Of a DNA stretch of 64,000 nucleotides, positions 16,489-24,633 are shown piece after piece. Every line of letters starts with the position of its first letter. Position 1 is the first letter of the stretch. The translations under genes and the position numbers were made by a program. This stretch comes from Bacteroidales bacterium (GTDB lineage Bacteria; Bacteroidota; Bacteroidia; Bacteroidales; UBA932): NCBI GenBank assembly GCA_017477245.1, contig JAFUWY010000004.1, forward strand, positions 1-64,000. Reading direction: 5' to 3'. Under the pieces are notes generated by a model. The model searched no databases, was not told the origin of the DNA, and saw nothing but the letters and a program-made list of their open reading frames with translations.

Positions 16489-16496
16489 TATCTTCG
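16489..16496 (+). promoter_or_regulatory. Possible -7 element of the DUF2271 gene
   Basis: TATCTTCG differs from TAnnTTTG at one position and lies 24 bp before the ATG. No clear -33 element is seen. Confidence 0.3.
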
Positions 16497-16520
16497 CTTG
16501 AACCAATAATTAGCTGCAAG

Positions 16521-17099
16521 ATGAAAAAAGTCCTTTCCTTCCTGATGGCCTGCGTCGCCGCAGTGCTGATGGCCTCCTGTGCGCCCAAGCCGGGCAGCCT
16601 GGAGATCTCTTTCAACTATACCAAGCAGGTCGGTCCCGGCTCCAACCAGTATGCCGTCTGGATCGAGAATGCCGATGGCCAGGTCGTCAAGACCCTCTTC
16701 GTGACCGAGTTCGCCGCCAAAGGACGCAGCCGCGACGGCTCCAAGCCGCAGCGCGGCTATACCTACCGTACGTCCTGCGTGCCGACCTGGGTCAAGCACG
16801 TGGGGGCAGACAACCTGACGGACGAGCAGATGGACGCCTTCACCGGCGCCACGCCGGCTGAGAGCGGCGTCCAGACCTTCACCTGGGACTTCACCGACCA
16901 GGCGGGAGCGCCGGTCGCCAAGGGGACCTACCGCTTCTATGTGGAAGCCACTTATAACGGCGCCAGCGTCGTGACGCACACCGGCACGGTCGCCTACGGC
17001 GCAGCCGCGGCGGACCTCCCGGTCGAGGTCTCCTACACCGCCGCCTCGGAAGACCGCAAGGGCATGATCTCCGAGGTCCGCGTCCGGAAAATGAAATAA
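16521..17099 (+). CDS. DUF2271-family lipoprotein
   Basis: A 192-aa protein with a lipoprotein signal (LMASC, Cys20) and a beta-rich body containing YAVWIENADGQVVKTLFV and GTYRFYVEATY, characteristic of DUF2271. Members are periplasmic or surface proteins sometimes found near FMN-binding or iron-related genes; their activity is not established. It follows the LytTR gene by 72 bp in the same direction and may belong to its regulon. Downstream is the third hairpin element. Confidence 0.75.
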   Translation: MKKVLSFLMACVAAVLMASCAPKPGSLEISFNYTKQVGPGSNQYAVWIENADGQVVKTLFVTEFAAKGRSRDGSKPQRGYTYRTSCVPTWVKHVGADNLTDEQMDAFTGATPAESGVQTFTWDFTDQAGAPVAKGTYRFYVEATYNGASVVTHTGTVAYGAAAADLPVEVSYTAASEDRKGMISEVRVRKMK

Positions 17100-17127
17100 A
17101 ACCGGCGCACAATTGATAATCAGCGAT

Positions 17128-17171
17128 TTACGAATTAACCTTCGGAGAAATCTCCGAAGGTTAATTCGTAA
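17128..17171. repeat. Long hairpin element, copy 3
   Basis: A perfect palindrome with 21-bp arms (17,128-17,148 and 17,151-17,171) and an AA loop. It lies between the convergent ends of the DUF2271 and aldolase genes. TGATAATCA precedes it at 17,114 and TGATTGATTGTCAG follows, leading directly into the REP-like array. Confidence 0.9.
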
Positions 17172-17184
17172 GTGATTGATTGTC

Positions 17185-17283
17185 AGATTCGCCGGTCAGG
17201 CCGGCGAATGACGGGAGGTCAGGCCGGTGAATGACAGCGTCAGGCCGGCGAATGACGGGACGCGGGGCCGGTGAATGACGGCG
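17185..17283. repeat. Array of REP-like units, inverted relative to the 12.6-kb array
   Basis: Four units of about 22-25 bp sharing GGCCGG(C/T)GAATGAC, starting with a full palindrome GATTCGCCGG...CCGGCGAATGACGG at 17,186-17,214. Order and orientation mirror the array at 12,620-12,770, with the long hairpin on the inner side in both cases. Confidence 0.9.
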
Positions 17284-17290
17284 GCAGGTG

Positions 17291-18595
17291 CTACTCCCCG
17301 ACGTGGAAGGCGACGCGGAGGTCTTCGACTTCCTTGTCGGTGATCGGGTGGAGCTTGCCGACCGGCGTGGCGAGGATCAGCGACTTGGCAGCGAACTCGG
17401 CGACTTCGAGGCGGTCGAAGGCGTTGATCAGGCTGTCAGAGGCCACGACCACGGAGTCGTTGGCGAGCATCGCGCACGGACGGTTCTTGAAGACCTCGGC
17501 AACCTTGCCCGGGTCGGTGACATGGGCGCCGAAGGGGAACTTCGGCACGTCCTGCAGGAAGATCCAGCTCTCCGGAATGGTGCGGACGTTGAACTCGGCA
17601 TCCGTCGTGCAATAACCCATCAAGGACGGGCACTGCGTGAGGATGATCGCGTTGACCTTGGGGTTGCGGCGGTAGATCTCGTAGTGGAGCGCCGTGGCGT
17701 GGCTCGGGGTCTTGCCGGCTTCGGCCATGCCGTCCTTGATCTGGACGAGGTCCTCCTCGTCGATGTCCCAGCGCTGGATGCCCGGAGGCGTGATGAGGAA
17801 GTCGTTGCCGCGCCAGCGCATCGAGACCGTGCCGTAGGAGCTGCTCATCAGCTTCTGGTCGCAGGCACGGCGCACCATCCGCACGATCTCCGTGCGCAGG
17901 GCGCGCTCGTCGGACGGGTGCTCGACGTTCATGAAATGCTGGAAATCGCCGACCAGGTGGTTCTCATGGAAGAGGAGCTCCTCCTCGGTGAGGTAGTGCG
18001 GATTGCCCAGGGTCTTGGCATTGAGGATGGTGCGGGCGCAGAGTTCGAGGGTCTCGAAACGCTGGTAGGCGTCGGCGATGTCCTCGCCGCAGAGCACCAC
18101 GCCGTGGTTCTCCATGATCACGGCCTTGTAGTCCGGATTCTTCTTGAACTCGCCGGCGATCTTCTCGCCCAGCGCGGCGCTGCCCGGCACGTCATAGGGA
18201 GCGAAACCGATGGGACCGCAGACGTTGCGGGCCTGCGGCAGGATGCTGGTGTCCGGAATCTGATGCACGATACTGAAGGTCACGAGTCCCGGGGGATGCG
18301 CGTGGATGACCGCGTGCATCTTGGGGCGGATCTTGTAGATCGCCTTGTGGAAGGGGTACTCGGAGGACGGGCGGTGCGGGCCGACGATGGTACCGTCCGC
18401 CTTGACGCACATGATGTCCTTGGCGGTCAGGGAGCCCTTGTCGATACCGGCCGGGGTGATCCACATGTCGCCGTTGTCGTCCATGATGGACAGGTTGCCG
18501 CCGGAGGTCGTCGTGAGACCGCTGCGGTAGATCCGGCCGATGATGAGCGCAAGCTGCTCCGCCGGATGCATCAGTTTCGTGTTGAGCTGTTTCAT
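17291..18595 (-). CDS. Tandem class II aldolase/adducin protein with a degenerate C-terminal domain
   Basis: A 434-aa protein made of two class II aldolase-like domains. The first (about 10-210) has the expected zinc and catalytic residues: Glu79 in SSEYPFH, His98 and His100 in HAHPPG, and His164 in ENHGVV. The second (about 230-430) aligns along its length but has replaced all of them (SHATALH, TQCP, ANDSVV), so it should not bind zinc. Enzymes of this family cleave or epimerise phosphorylated sugars such as fuculose-, rhamnulose- or ribulose-phosphate. It follows the two GH2 genes by 32 bp, so it is the likely cytoplasmic end of the same locus. Confidence 0.82.
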   Translation of the reverse strand: MKQLNTKLMHPAEQLALIIGRIYRSGLTTTSGGNLSIMDDNGDMWITPAGIDKGSLTAKDIMCVKADGTIVGPHRPSSEYPFHKAIYKIRPKMHAVIHAHPPGLVTFSIVHQIPDTSILPQARNVCGPIGFAPYDVPGSAALGEKIAGEFKKNPDYKAVIMENHGVVLCGEDIADAYQRFETLELCARTILNAKTLGNPHYLTEEELLFHENHLVGDFQHFMNVEHPSDERALRTEIVRMVRRACDQKLMSSSYGTVSMRWRGNDFLITPPGIQRWDIDEEDLVQIKDGMAEAGKTPSHATALHYEIYRRNPKVNAIILTQCPSLMGYCTTDAEFNVRTIPESWIFLQDVPKFPFGAHVTDPGKVAEVFKNRPCAMLANDSVVVASDSLINAFDRLEVAEFAAKSLILATPVGKLHPITDKEVEDLRVAFHVGE

Positions 18596-18627
18596 ATCAT
18601 CAAATTTTCCGGGTGCAAAGTTAACAA

Positions 18628-21603
18628 TTATTGCAACAAGTTCTCCTTGAATTCGATCTCAATCACGTTGAGTTCGCTGTTGCGCTGCTGTCCGCCGACG
18701 CCGGCCTGCGCGTTCCGCTGGTCGGCCAGCTCCACGACCTGTCCGAAAGCGTCCTTCTCCTCGGACGCGGTCTTGAGCTTGAGCGTGATCTCGCGGGTCA
18801 TCACCGGCTTGACGTTGATGTGGGCATAACCCAGGCTGCGCGGCAGCTCGCCTTCGTAGATCAGCGTGTCGCCGGCATACAGCTGGAGTGGATACCGGCG
18901 GTCCCGCCAGCCGGACATCTTGACGCAGACTTCGTCGATGGTCGCCATGCGGCCCAGCCGGTAGGTGATCCAGGCATTCTCGAGCGCACCTTCGCTCTTC
19001 CAGCCGGTCCGCTCGTTGTCGTCCCAGCTCGCCGCCACGTCCCCGGCATTGGAGCCGGCCTCGGCGCCGACGATCTCCACGTCAACGGTGCGGTCGATGT
19101 AGGACGGCGTCTGCGGGGTCTCCCCGCGGTCCAGCCGCGCGGCCAGGTGGTCGCCCGGGATGTAGGTCGACAGACCGCCCTTCGTCTCGAACGGGATGGT
19201 CTCCAGGGAGATGGAGGCGCCCTTCAGGCCTTCGGCACTCGCCGTGAGCGTGATCTTGCCGGCCGTCGTCGTGGAGCGGAGGATCGCGCGGTTCACGCCG
19301 CACTCCACCGGAAAGTCCTTGGCGAGGATGTAGTTGTCCGGTCCCTGCGCGATGCCGCCGCGCCACTCCGCCGGGCCCTGCAGGTCGTAATGGATCATGT
19401 CGTTCGCCAGCGGGCAGCGGCGGCCCTGTGCATCGACGACCTCGATCTGGACGAGGGCCACATCGGCCCCGTCGGCCTTCCAGCCGCTCGGGTTCTCCAT
19501 TTTCGTCAGTTTCAGGGCTGCCGGGGCGCCGGCCGTCTCCAGGCTGTAGCGCGTCACTTCGCGACCACCGTTGTAACCAACAGCCTCCAGTTTGCCGGGA
19601 GCGAAAGCCACGTCCTTATAGGTGAAGAGGAACTGATACTGCTGCTCGGGAGCAGGAAGTTCCTTGCCATTCAGATAGAGTTTGACACTTTCAGTATTAG
19701 ACACCACATAGACCGGCTTGACAGTCCCGGCGTCGTAATTCCAGTGACCTACAATGTAGATGTGCGGCTTCTCGATATCCACCCAGCCGTCCCACATCAC
19801 CTGGTGGGCAAAATAGGTGTCCTTGGGGATGCGCAGCGGGTCGACGTTGCCGCTGCGGCGGTAGTTCTCCACGCCGCGGAAGTGCGTGTTGGAGTCGGAG
19901 AAGATGATCTTGACGCCGCCGCTGCTCACGCGCGAGCCCGTGCCCGGGCGCTCACGCCAGTAGTCGTACCAGCGCGCCACGTGCTCCACCACGAAGCGGT
20001 CCTGGTTGTGGTTGTAGGCCGCCGCTCCGCCGGGTACGTATTTGTTCTGGGAAGCAGACCACACCATGTTGTTGCCCTCGCCCTCTTTGTGATAAGGGTA
20101 GGACCAGTCGTCCCAGTATTTGCGGAGCGCCTCATCGCGGCAGTACTCCATGGCCCAGAATGGCGTATGGGCGCTCTTGTTGATGTAGAGCATCTCGCCG
20201 CCGTACTCCGACTCGCGGATGTCCAGCATCTCGCGCGAGCCGATCGCCCGGCCGCCGTAGAAGTCATACTGGTCGCGGATCTCGCGCATCTCCAGGAAAT
20301 GCTCGCGGCTCACGCCCTTGTTGCCGATCTCATAATAGACGATGGAAGGGTTGTTGCGGTTGTAGATGATCGCATCCCGCATCAACTCCTTGCGCTGTTC
20401 CCACTGCGGGCCTTCGATATCACGCTCGGCGTCGCCCGCCTGCATGCTCATCATCAGGCCCACGCGGTCGCAGGACTCGATATCCTGCTTCCAGGGCGTC
20501 ACGTGCATCCAGCGCACGGTGTTGGCGTTCTGCTCCACCATCAGGCCGTTGGAGTAGTCGCTCAACCAGGCCGGAACGCTCAGGCCGAGCGCCGGCCACT
20601 CATTGGAAGTCCGCTGCGCGAAGCCCTTCACCTGCAGCACGCGGTCGTTGATCCAGATCTTGCCTTCGGCAAAACGCGTCTTGCGGAAGCCGGTCCGCGT
20701 CGTCACCTCGTCCACGACCTTGCCGTCCACCTTGAGCGCAGTCTTCACGTCATACAGGTAACCGTAGCCCCAGCTCCAGAAATGCAGCCCCTCGACCAGC
20801 GCCTCGGCGCAGAGCGTCGCCGTCTCCCCCGCGGCGACCGTCACCGGCTCCGCCTCGAAGGTCTTGAGCGTCTTGCCGTCACGGTCCACCAGCGCCACGG
20901 CGTACACCGCCGTCTGCGGCAGGCCGCTCTCGTTGCGCACCTGCGACTCCGCATGCAGGACCGCGCTGCGATCCTTGACGCGGATCTCCTTCGCGTACAC
21001 ATACACGCCCGTCGTGCCCAGGTTGCTGTAGAGCGGCAGGGTCTGGTAGAACCGGTCCGTCACGTGCAGCCACACGTTCTTGGGCAAGCCGCCGTAGTTG
21101 GCGTTGAAATTGCGGTCGCTCCACTGGAACTTGACACCGCGCACGCGGTCGAGGTAGTCCCAGTTGTTGTCGATCCGCACGGCGATCACGTTGGCGCCGG
21201 TCTTCACATACGGCGTCAGGTCGAAACCGAACGCCATCACGCCGTTCTCATGGTAGCCCACGTTCTTGCCGTTGACATACACATCGATCCCCTGGCGGGC
21301 GCCTTCGAACTCGATAAAGACCTTCTTGCCCTTAACCTCCTTCGGGAGGACGAAATGCTTGCGGTACCACATCACCGTGTCGGTGAGGTCGTGGATGTCC
21401 AGTTTGAAGGCCTCATCCTCGTTGAAGGCATGCGGCAGCGTGACCTTCTGCCAGGCCTTGTCGTTGAAGCCCGTCTTCTGGGCTGCCGGGAAATCCCCCA
21501 CCTTGAGGAGCCAGTCGGCGTTGAAATTGTACTTCTGCCGGGCGCCGCCGATCAGCGACAGTCCCATCAACAGGGTGCAGAAAAGGATCTTGACGGTTCT
21601 CAT
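18628..21603 (-). CDS. GH2-family glycoside hydrolase paralogue with substituted acid/base residue
   Basis: A 991-aa exported GH2 (beta-galactosidase-like) protein: signal peptide (about 1-21), sugar-binding jelly roll (NGKNVGYHENGVMAFGFDLT), immunoglobulin-like domain, TIM barrel (about 320-610), further beta domains, and a C-terminal F5/8-type carbohydrate-binding-like domain (about 850-960). The nucleophile is retained (Glu486 in AMEYCRDE). The acid/base position in the usual GNE motif is Lys429 (YYEIGNKG; codon AAG at 20,317-20,319). The paralogue immediately upstream has GNE there. The ATG overlaps the paralogue's stop by 4 bp (ATGA), so translation is coupled. Either this copy is not a normal retaining hydrolase or another residue acts. 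Confidence 0.9.
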   Translation of the reverse strand: MRTVKILFCTLLMGLSLIGGARQKYNFNADWLLKVGDFPAAQKTGFNDKAWQKVTLPHAFNEDEAFKLDIHDLTDTVMWYRKHFVLPKEVKGKKVFIEFEGARQGIDVYVNGKNVGYHENGVMAFGFDLTPYVKTGANVIAVRIDNNWDYLDRVRGVKFQWSDRNFNANYGGLPKNVWLHVTDRFYQTLPLYSNLGTTGVYVYAKEIRVKDRSAVLHAESQVRNESGLPQTAVYAVALVDRDGKTLKTFEAEPVTVAAGETATLCAEALVEGLHFWSWGYGYLYDVKTALKVDGKVVDEVTTRTGFRKTRFAEGKIWINDRVLQVKGFAQRTSNEWPALGLSVPAWLSDYSNGLMVEQNANTVRWMHVTPWKQDIESCDRVGLMMSMQAGDAERDIEGPQWEQRKELMRDAIIYNRNNPSIVYYEIGNKGVSREHFLEMREIRDQYDFYGGRAIGSREMLDIRESEYGGEMLYINKSAHTPFWAMEYCRDEALRKYWDDWSYPYHKEGEGNNMVWSASQNKYVPGGAAAYNHNQDRFVVEHVARWYDYWRERPGTGSRVSSGGVKIIFSDSNTHFRGVENYRRSGNVDPLRIPKDTYFAHQVMWDGWVDIEKPHIYIVGHWNYDAGTVKPVYVVSNTESVKLYLNGKELPAPEQQYQFLFTYKDVAFAPGKLEAVGYNGGREVTRYSLETAGAPAALKLTKMENPSGWKADGADVALVQIEVVDAQGRRCPLANDMIHYDLQGPAEWRGGIAQGPDNYILAKDFPVECGVNRAILRSTTTAGKITLTASAEGLKGASISLETIPFETKGGLSTYIPGDHLAARLDRGETPQTPSYIDRTVDVEIVGAEAGSNAGDVAASWDDNERTGWKSEGALENAWITYRLGRMATIDEVCVKMSGWRDRRYPLQLYAGDTLIYEGELPRSLGYAHINVKPVMTREITLKLKTASEEKDAFGQVVELADQRNAQAGVGGQQRNSELNVIEIEFKENLLQ

Positions 21604-24536
21604 CGTAAATTATGCTCTTTGAATTCGATTTCAACAATACGCAGTTCGTTGCTGGGGGCATCGGCCCCGCGGGCCTTGAAGAGGTCCAGCTCGCCGGCCG
21701 CAGGCTCGACCAGCTCCACAATGCCGCTGAAGGCATCCTGCTCGGTCGCGGACCCCTTGAGCCGCAGGGTGAATTCGCGGGCCGTCACCGGACGGACCGG
21801 AATATGGATATAACCCAGGCTCTGCGGCGTGTCGCCGCTCCAGACCAGTTCGTCGCCGGCGTAGATCTCCAGCGGATAGGAACGCAGGCGCCAGCCGGTC
21901 AGCTTGAGGCAGACATCATCCACCGTGGCCATCCGGCCCAGCTGATAGGTAATCCAGCCCGTCGCCAGTTTGCCGTCGTTGGACCACTCGCTGAGCTCGT
22001 TGTCGTCCCAGCTCGCGCCGACCCTGTCGGCATTGGCCCCCGCCGTGGCGCTCACGATCTCCACATCGACCGCCCGGTCGACATATGAAGGCGTGCGCGG
22101 CGTCTCGCCGCGGTCCAGACGCGCCGCCAGGTGGTCGCCCTGCACATAGGTCGACAGGCCGCCCTGCACTTCGAACGGAAGGGTCTCCAGGCTGATGGCG
22201 TCGCCCTGCAGGCCGTCGGCGCTCGCCGTGAGCGTCACCTTGCCAGCCCGGGTCGTCGAGCGCAGGATCGCGCGGTTCACGCCGCACTCCACCGGGAAGT
22301 CCTTCGCCAAAATGTAATTGTCCGGTCCCTGCGCGATGCCGCCGCGCCACTCCGCGGGGCCCTGCAGGTCGTAATGGATCATGTCGTTCGCCAGCGGGCA
22401 GCGGCGCCCCTGCGCGTCCACCACCTCCACCTGCACCAGCGCCACGTCCGCCCCGTCGGCCCGCCAGCCGGCCGGGTCTTCCAGCTTCGTCAGCTTGAGC
22501 GCCACCGGCGCGCCGACCGTCTCGATGCTGTAACGTGCGACTTCGCGGTCGCCGTTGTAGCCGACCGCTTCCAGCTTGCCGGGGACATAGGGGACATCCT
22601 TATAGGTGAACAGGAAATGGTATTCCTGCTCCGGCGCCGGAAGCTCCCGGCCGTTCAGGAAGAGCTTGACCGTCTCTGTATTCGAGACCACATAGACGGG
22701 TTTGACCGTGCCGGGTTCATAGTTCCAGTGGCCCACGATATAGATGCGCGGGTTCTCGATGTCCACCCAGCCGTCCCACATCACCTGATGGGCGAAATAA
22801 GAATCCTTCGGGATACGCAGCGGGTCGGTCACACCGCTGACGCGGTAGGTCATCTCGCTGCGCCCGTGGGTGTTGGAATCGGAGAAGATGATCTTGACGC
22901 CGCCGCTGCTCACGCGCTTGCCCGTGCCCGGGCGCTCGCGCCAGTAGTCGTACCAGCGGCGGACGTGCTCCACGACAAATTCGTCCTGGTTGTGGTTGTA
23001 GGGAGCCGTATCCTGGCCCCGGCGCGCCATCTCCTCGTTGTAACCCACGCCTTCCTTGTGGAAGGGATAGGAGATCTCGTCCCAGTATTTGCGCAAGCCT
23101 TCGTCGCGGCAATACTCGGTGGCCCAGAACGGCGAATGCGCACTCTTGTTGATGTAGAGCATCTCGCCGCCGTACTCGGCCTCGCGAATGTCCAGCATCT
23201 CGCGCGAGCCGATCGCCCGGCCGCCGTAGAAGTCATACTGGTCACGGATCTCGCGCATCTCGAGCATGTGCTCGCGGCTGATGGATTCGTTGCCGCACTC
23301 GTAGTAGATGATCGAAGGGTTGTTGCGGTTGTAGATGATCGCGTCCCGCATCACAGCCTTGCGCTGCTCCCACTGCTCGCCCCGCACATCCTTCTCGGAG
23401 TCGCCGGCAGGCATGGCCTGCATCAGGCCCACGCGGTCACAGCTCTCCACATCCTGCTTCCAGGGTGTGATGTGCATCCAGCGCACCGTGTTCGCCCCGC
23501 CCTTGACCATCAGGTCGTTGGAATAATCGCTCAGCCAGGCGGGGACGCTCATGCCCAGCGCCGGCCATTCGTTGGACGTCCGCTGCGCAAACCCTTTCAC
23601 CTGCAGCACACGGTCATTGATCCAGATCTTGCCTTCGGCGAAACGCGTCTTGCGGAAGCCAGTGCGTGTGGTGACTTCGTCCACCACCCGGCCGTCCACC
23701 TGGAGGCAAGTCTTGACATCGTAGAGGTAGCCGTAGCCCCAGCTCCAGAAATGCAGCCCTCCCACGGGCGCCTCGGCGCAGAGCGTCGCCGTCTCCCCCG
23801 CCGCCACGGTCACCGGCCCGCTCTCGAAGGTCTTGAGTACGGTCCCGTCGCGGTCTATCAGGGCTACGGCATAGACAGCCGTCTGCGGCTTGCCGGTCTC
23901 GTTGCGCACTTCAGATTCGGCGTGCAGCAGCGCGGTGCGCGCGGCCACGCGGATATCGGCCGCATAGACATACACGCCCGTCGTCCCGAGATTGGAATAC
24001 AGCGGCAGCGTCTGGTAAAATTTGTCCGTCACGTGCAGCCAGACATTCTTCGGCAGGCCACCGTAGTTGGCGTTGAAGCTGGTGTGGTTCCACTGGAAAC
24101 CGGTCCGGCTCTCACGGGCGACATAGCGCCAGTCGTTGTCGCAGCGGACCTCGATCACGTTCCGGCCCGGCCGCACATAGGGCGTCAGGTCGAAGCCGAA
24201 GGCCATCACGCCGTTCTCGCTGTAGCCGACCATCTTGCCGTTGACATAGACGTCGGCGCTCTGGCGGGCGCCTTCGAACTCGATGAAGACTTTCTTGCCC
24301 CGGGCCGAGGCCGGCAGGGTGAACTCTTTCTTATAGACAGGCTTGCCTGTGGCGAGGTTCCGGATATTGACGCGGAAGGCGTCATCCTCGTTGAATGCGT
24401 GAGGCAAGGTCACGGACTTGGTCTGTCCGTTCCAGGTCAGGGTCCACCCGCTGTTGAAATTGTATTTCTCGCGGGCGGAGGCGCCGAGGGCCAGCGCACA
24501 CAGCAAGGCAACGGTTAAAAACGGTTTGGTTCTCAT
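21600..24536 (-). CDS. GH2-family glycoside hydrolase (beta-galactosidase-like), intact active site
   Basis: A 978-aa paralogue of the next gene with the same domain order: signal peptide ending near GASA, jelly roll, Ig-like domain, TIM barrel, beta domains and a C-terminal discoidin-like domain. The acid/base is Glu417 (YYECGNES) and the nucleophile Glu474 (ATEYCRDE), 57 residues apart as in the paralogue. The start was moved to the ATG at 24,536, which begins a proper signal peptide (MRTKPFLTVALL) and lies 17 bp after the promoter's -7 element; the frame from 24,623 is not used. It likely cleaves oligosaccharides in the periplasm or at the cell surface. Sugar specificity cannot be read from sequence. 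Confidence 0.93.
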   Translation of the reverse strand: MRTKPFLTVALLCALALGASAREKYNFNSGWTLTWNGQTKSVTLPHAFNEDDAFRVNIRNLATGKPVYKKEFTLPASARGKKVFIEFEGARQSADVYVNGKMVGYSENGVMAFGFDLTPYVRPGRNVIEVRCDNDWRYVARESRTGFQWNHTSFNANYGGLPKNVWLHVTDKFYQTLPLYSNLGTTGVYVYAADIRVAARTALLHAESEVRNETGKPQTAVYAVALIDRDGTVLKTFESGPVTVAAGETATLCAEAPVGGLHFWSWGYGYLYDVKTCLQVDGRVVDEVTTRTGFRKTRFAEGKIWINDRVLQVKGFAQRTSNEWPALGMSVPAWLSDYSNDLMVKGGANTVRWMHITPWKQDVESCDRVGLMQAMPAGDSEKDVRGEQWEQRKAVMRDAIIYNRNNPSIIYYECGNESISREHMLEMREIRDQYDFYGGRAIGSREMLDIREAEYGGEMLYINKSAHSPFWATEYCRDEGLRKYWDEISYPFHKEGVGYNEEMARRGQDTAPYNHNQDEFVVEHVRRWYDYWRERPGTGKRVSSGGVKIIFSDSNTHGRSEMTYRVSGVTDPLRIPKDSYFAHQVMWDGWVDIENPRIYIVGHWNYEPGTVKPVYVVSNTETVKLFLNGRELPAPEQEYHFLFTYKDVPYVPGKLEAVGYNGDREVARYSIETVGAPVALKLTKLEDPAGWRADGADVALVQVEVVDAQGRRCPLANDMIHYDLQGPAEWRGGIAQGPDNYILAKDFPVECGVNRAILRSTTRAGKVTLTASADGLQGDAISLETLPFEVQGGLSTYVQGDHLAARLDRGETPRTPSYVDRAVDVEIVSATAGANADRVGASWDDNELSEWSNDGKLATGWITYQLGRMATVDDVCLKLTGWRLRSYPLEIYAGDELVWSGDTPQSLGYIHIPVRPVTAREFTLRLKGSATEQDAFSGIVELVEPAAGELDLFKARGADAPSNELRIVEIEFKEHNLR

Positions 24537-24552
24537 GGGGATTCGGTTTGCG

Positions 24553-24584
24553 TAAATATACGGATTTCTGCGCCCATAAACAAA
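24553..24584 (-). promoter_or_regulatory. Promoter of the GH2-GH2-aldolase operon
   Basis: Minus strand: -33 TTTG (24,581-24,584), 20-nt spacer, then TATATTTA (24,553-24,560), one mismatch to TAnnTTTG. It lies just beyond the hairpin that follows the SusD gene, so the enzymes can be transcribed separately from the transporters. Confidence 0.65.
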
Positions 24585-24585
24585 T

Positions 24586-24611
24586 CGGGGACGGCCCGAA
24601 GACCGTCCCCG
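24586..24611 (-). terminator. Intrinsic terminator after the first SusC/SusD unit
   Basis: A 9-bp GC stem (CGGGGACGG at 24,586-24,594 with CCGTCCCCG at 24,603-24,611) and an 8-nt loop. In the minus direction it is followed by ATTTGTTTATG, a moderately T-rich tail. It is 22 bp beyond the SusD stop. Confidence 0.65.
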
Positions 24612-24633
24612 AAAAACATTCATCAGATAACTG

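Noticed and set aside
18631-24518. Long plus-strand frames (1060 and 795 aa) opposite the GH2 genes
   Set aside because: They are antisense shadows with His/Arg/Val-rich, motif-free translations. The minus-strand GH2 genes are beyond doubt.
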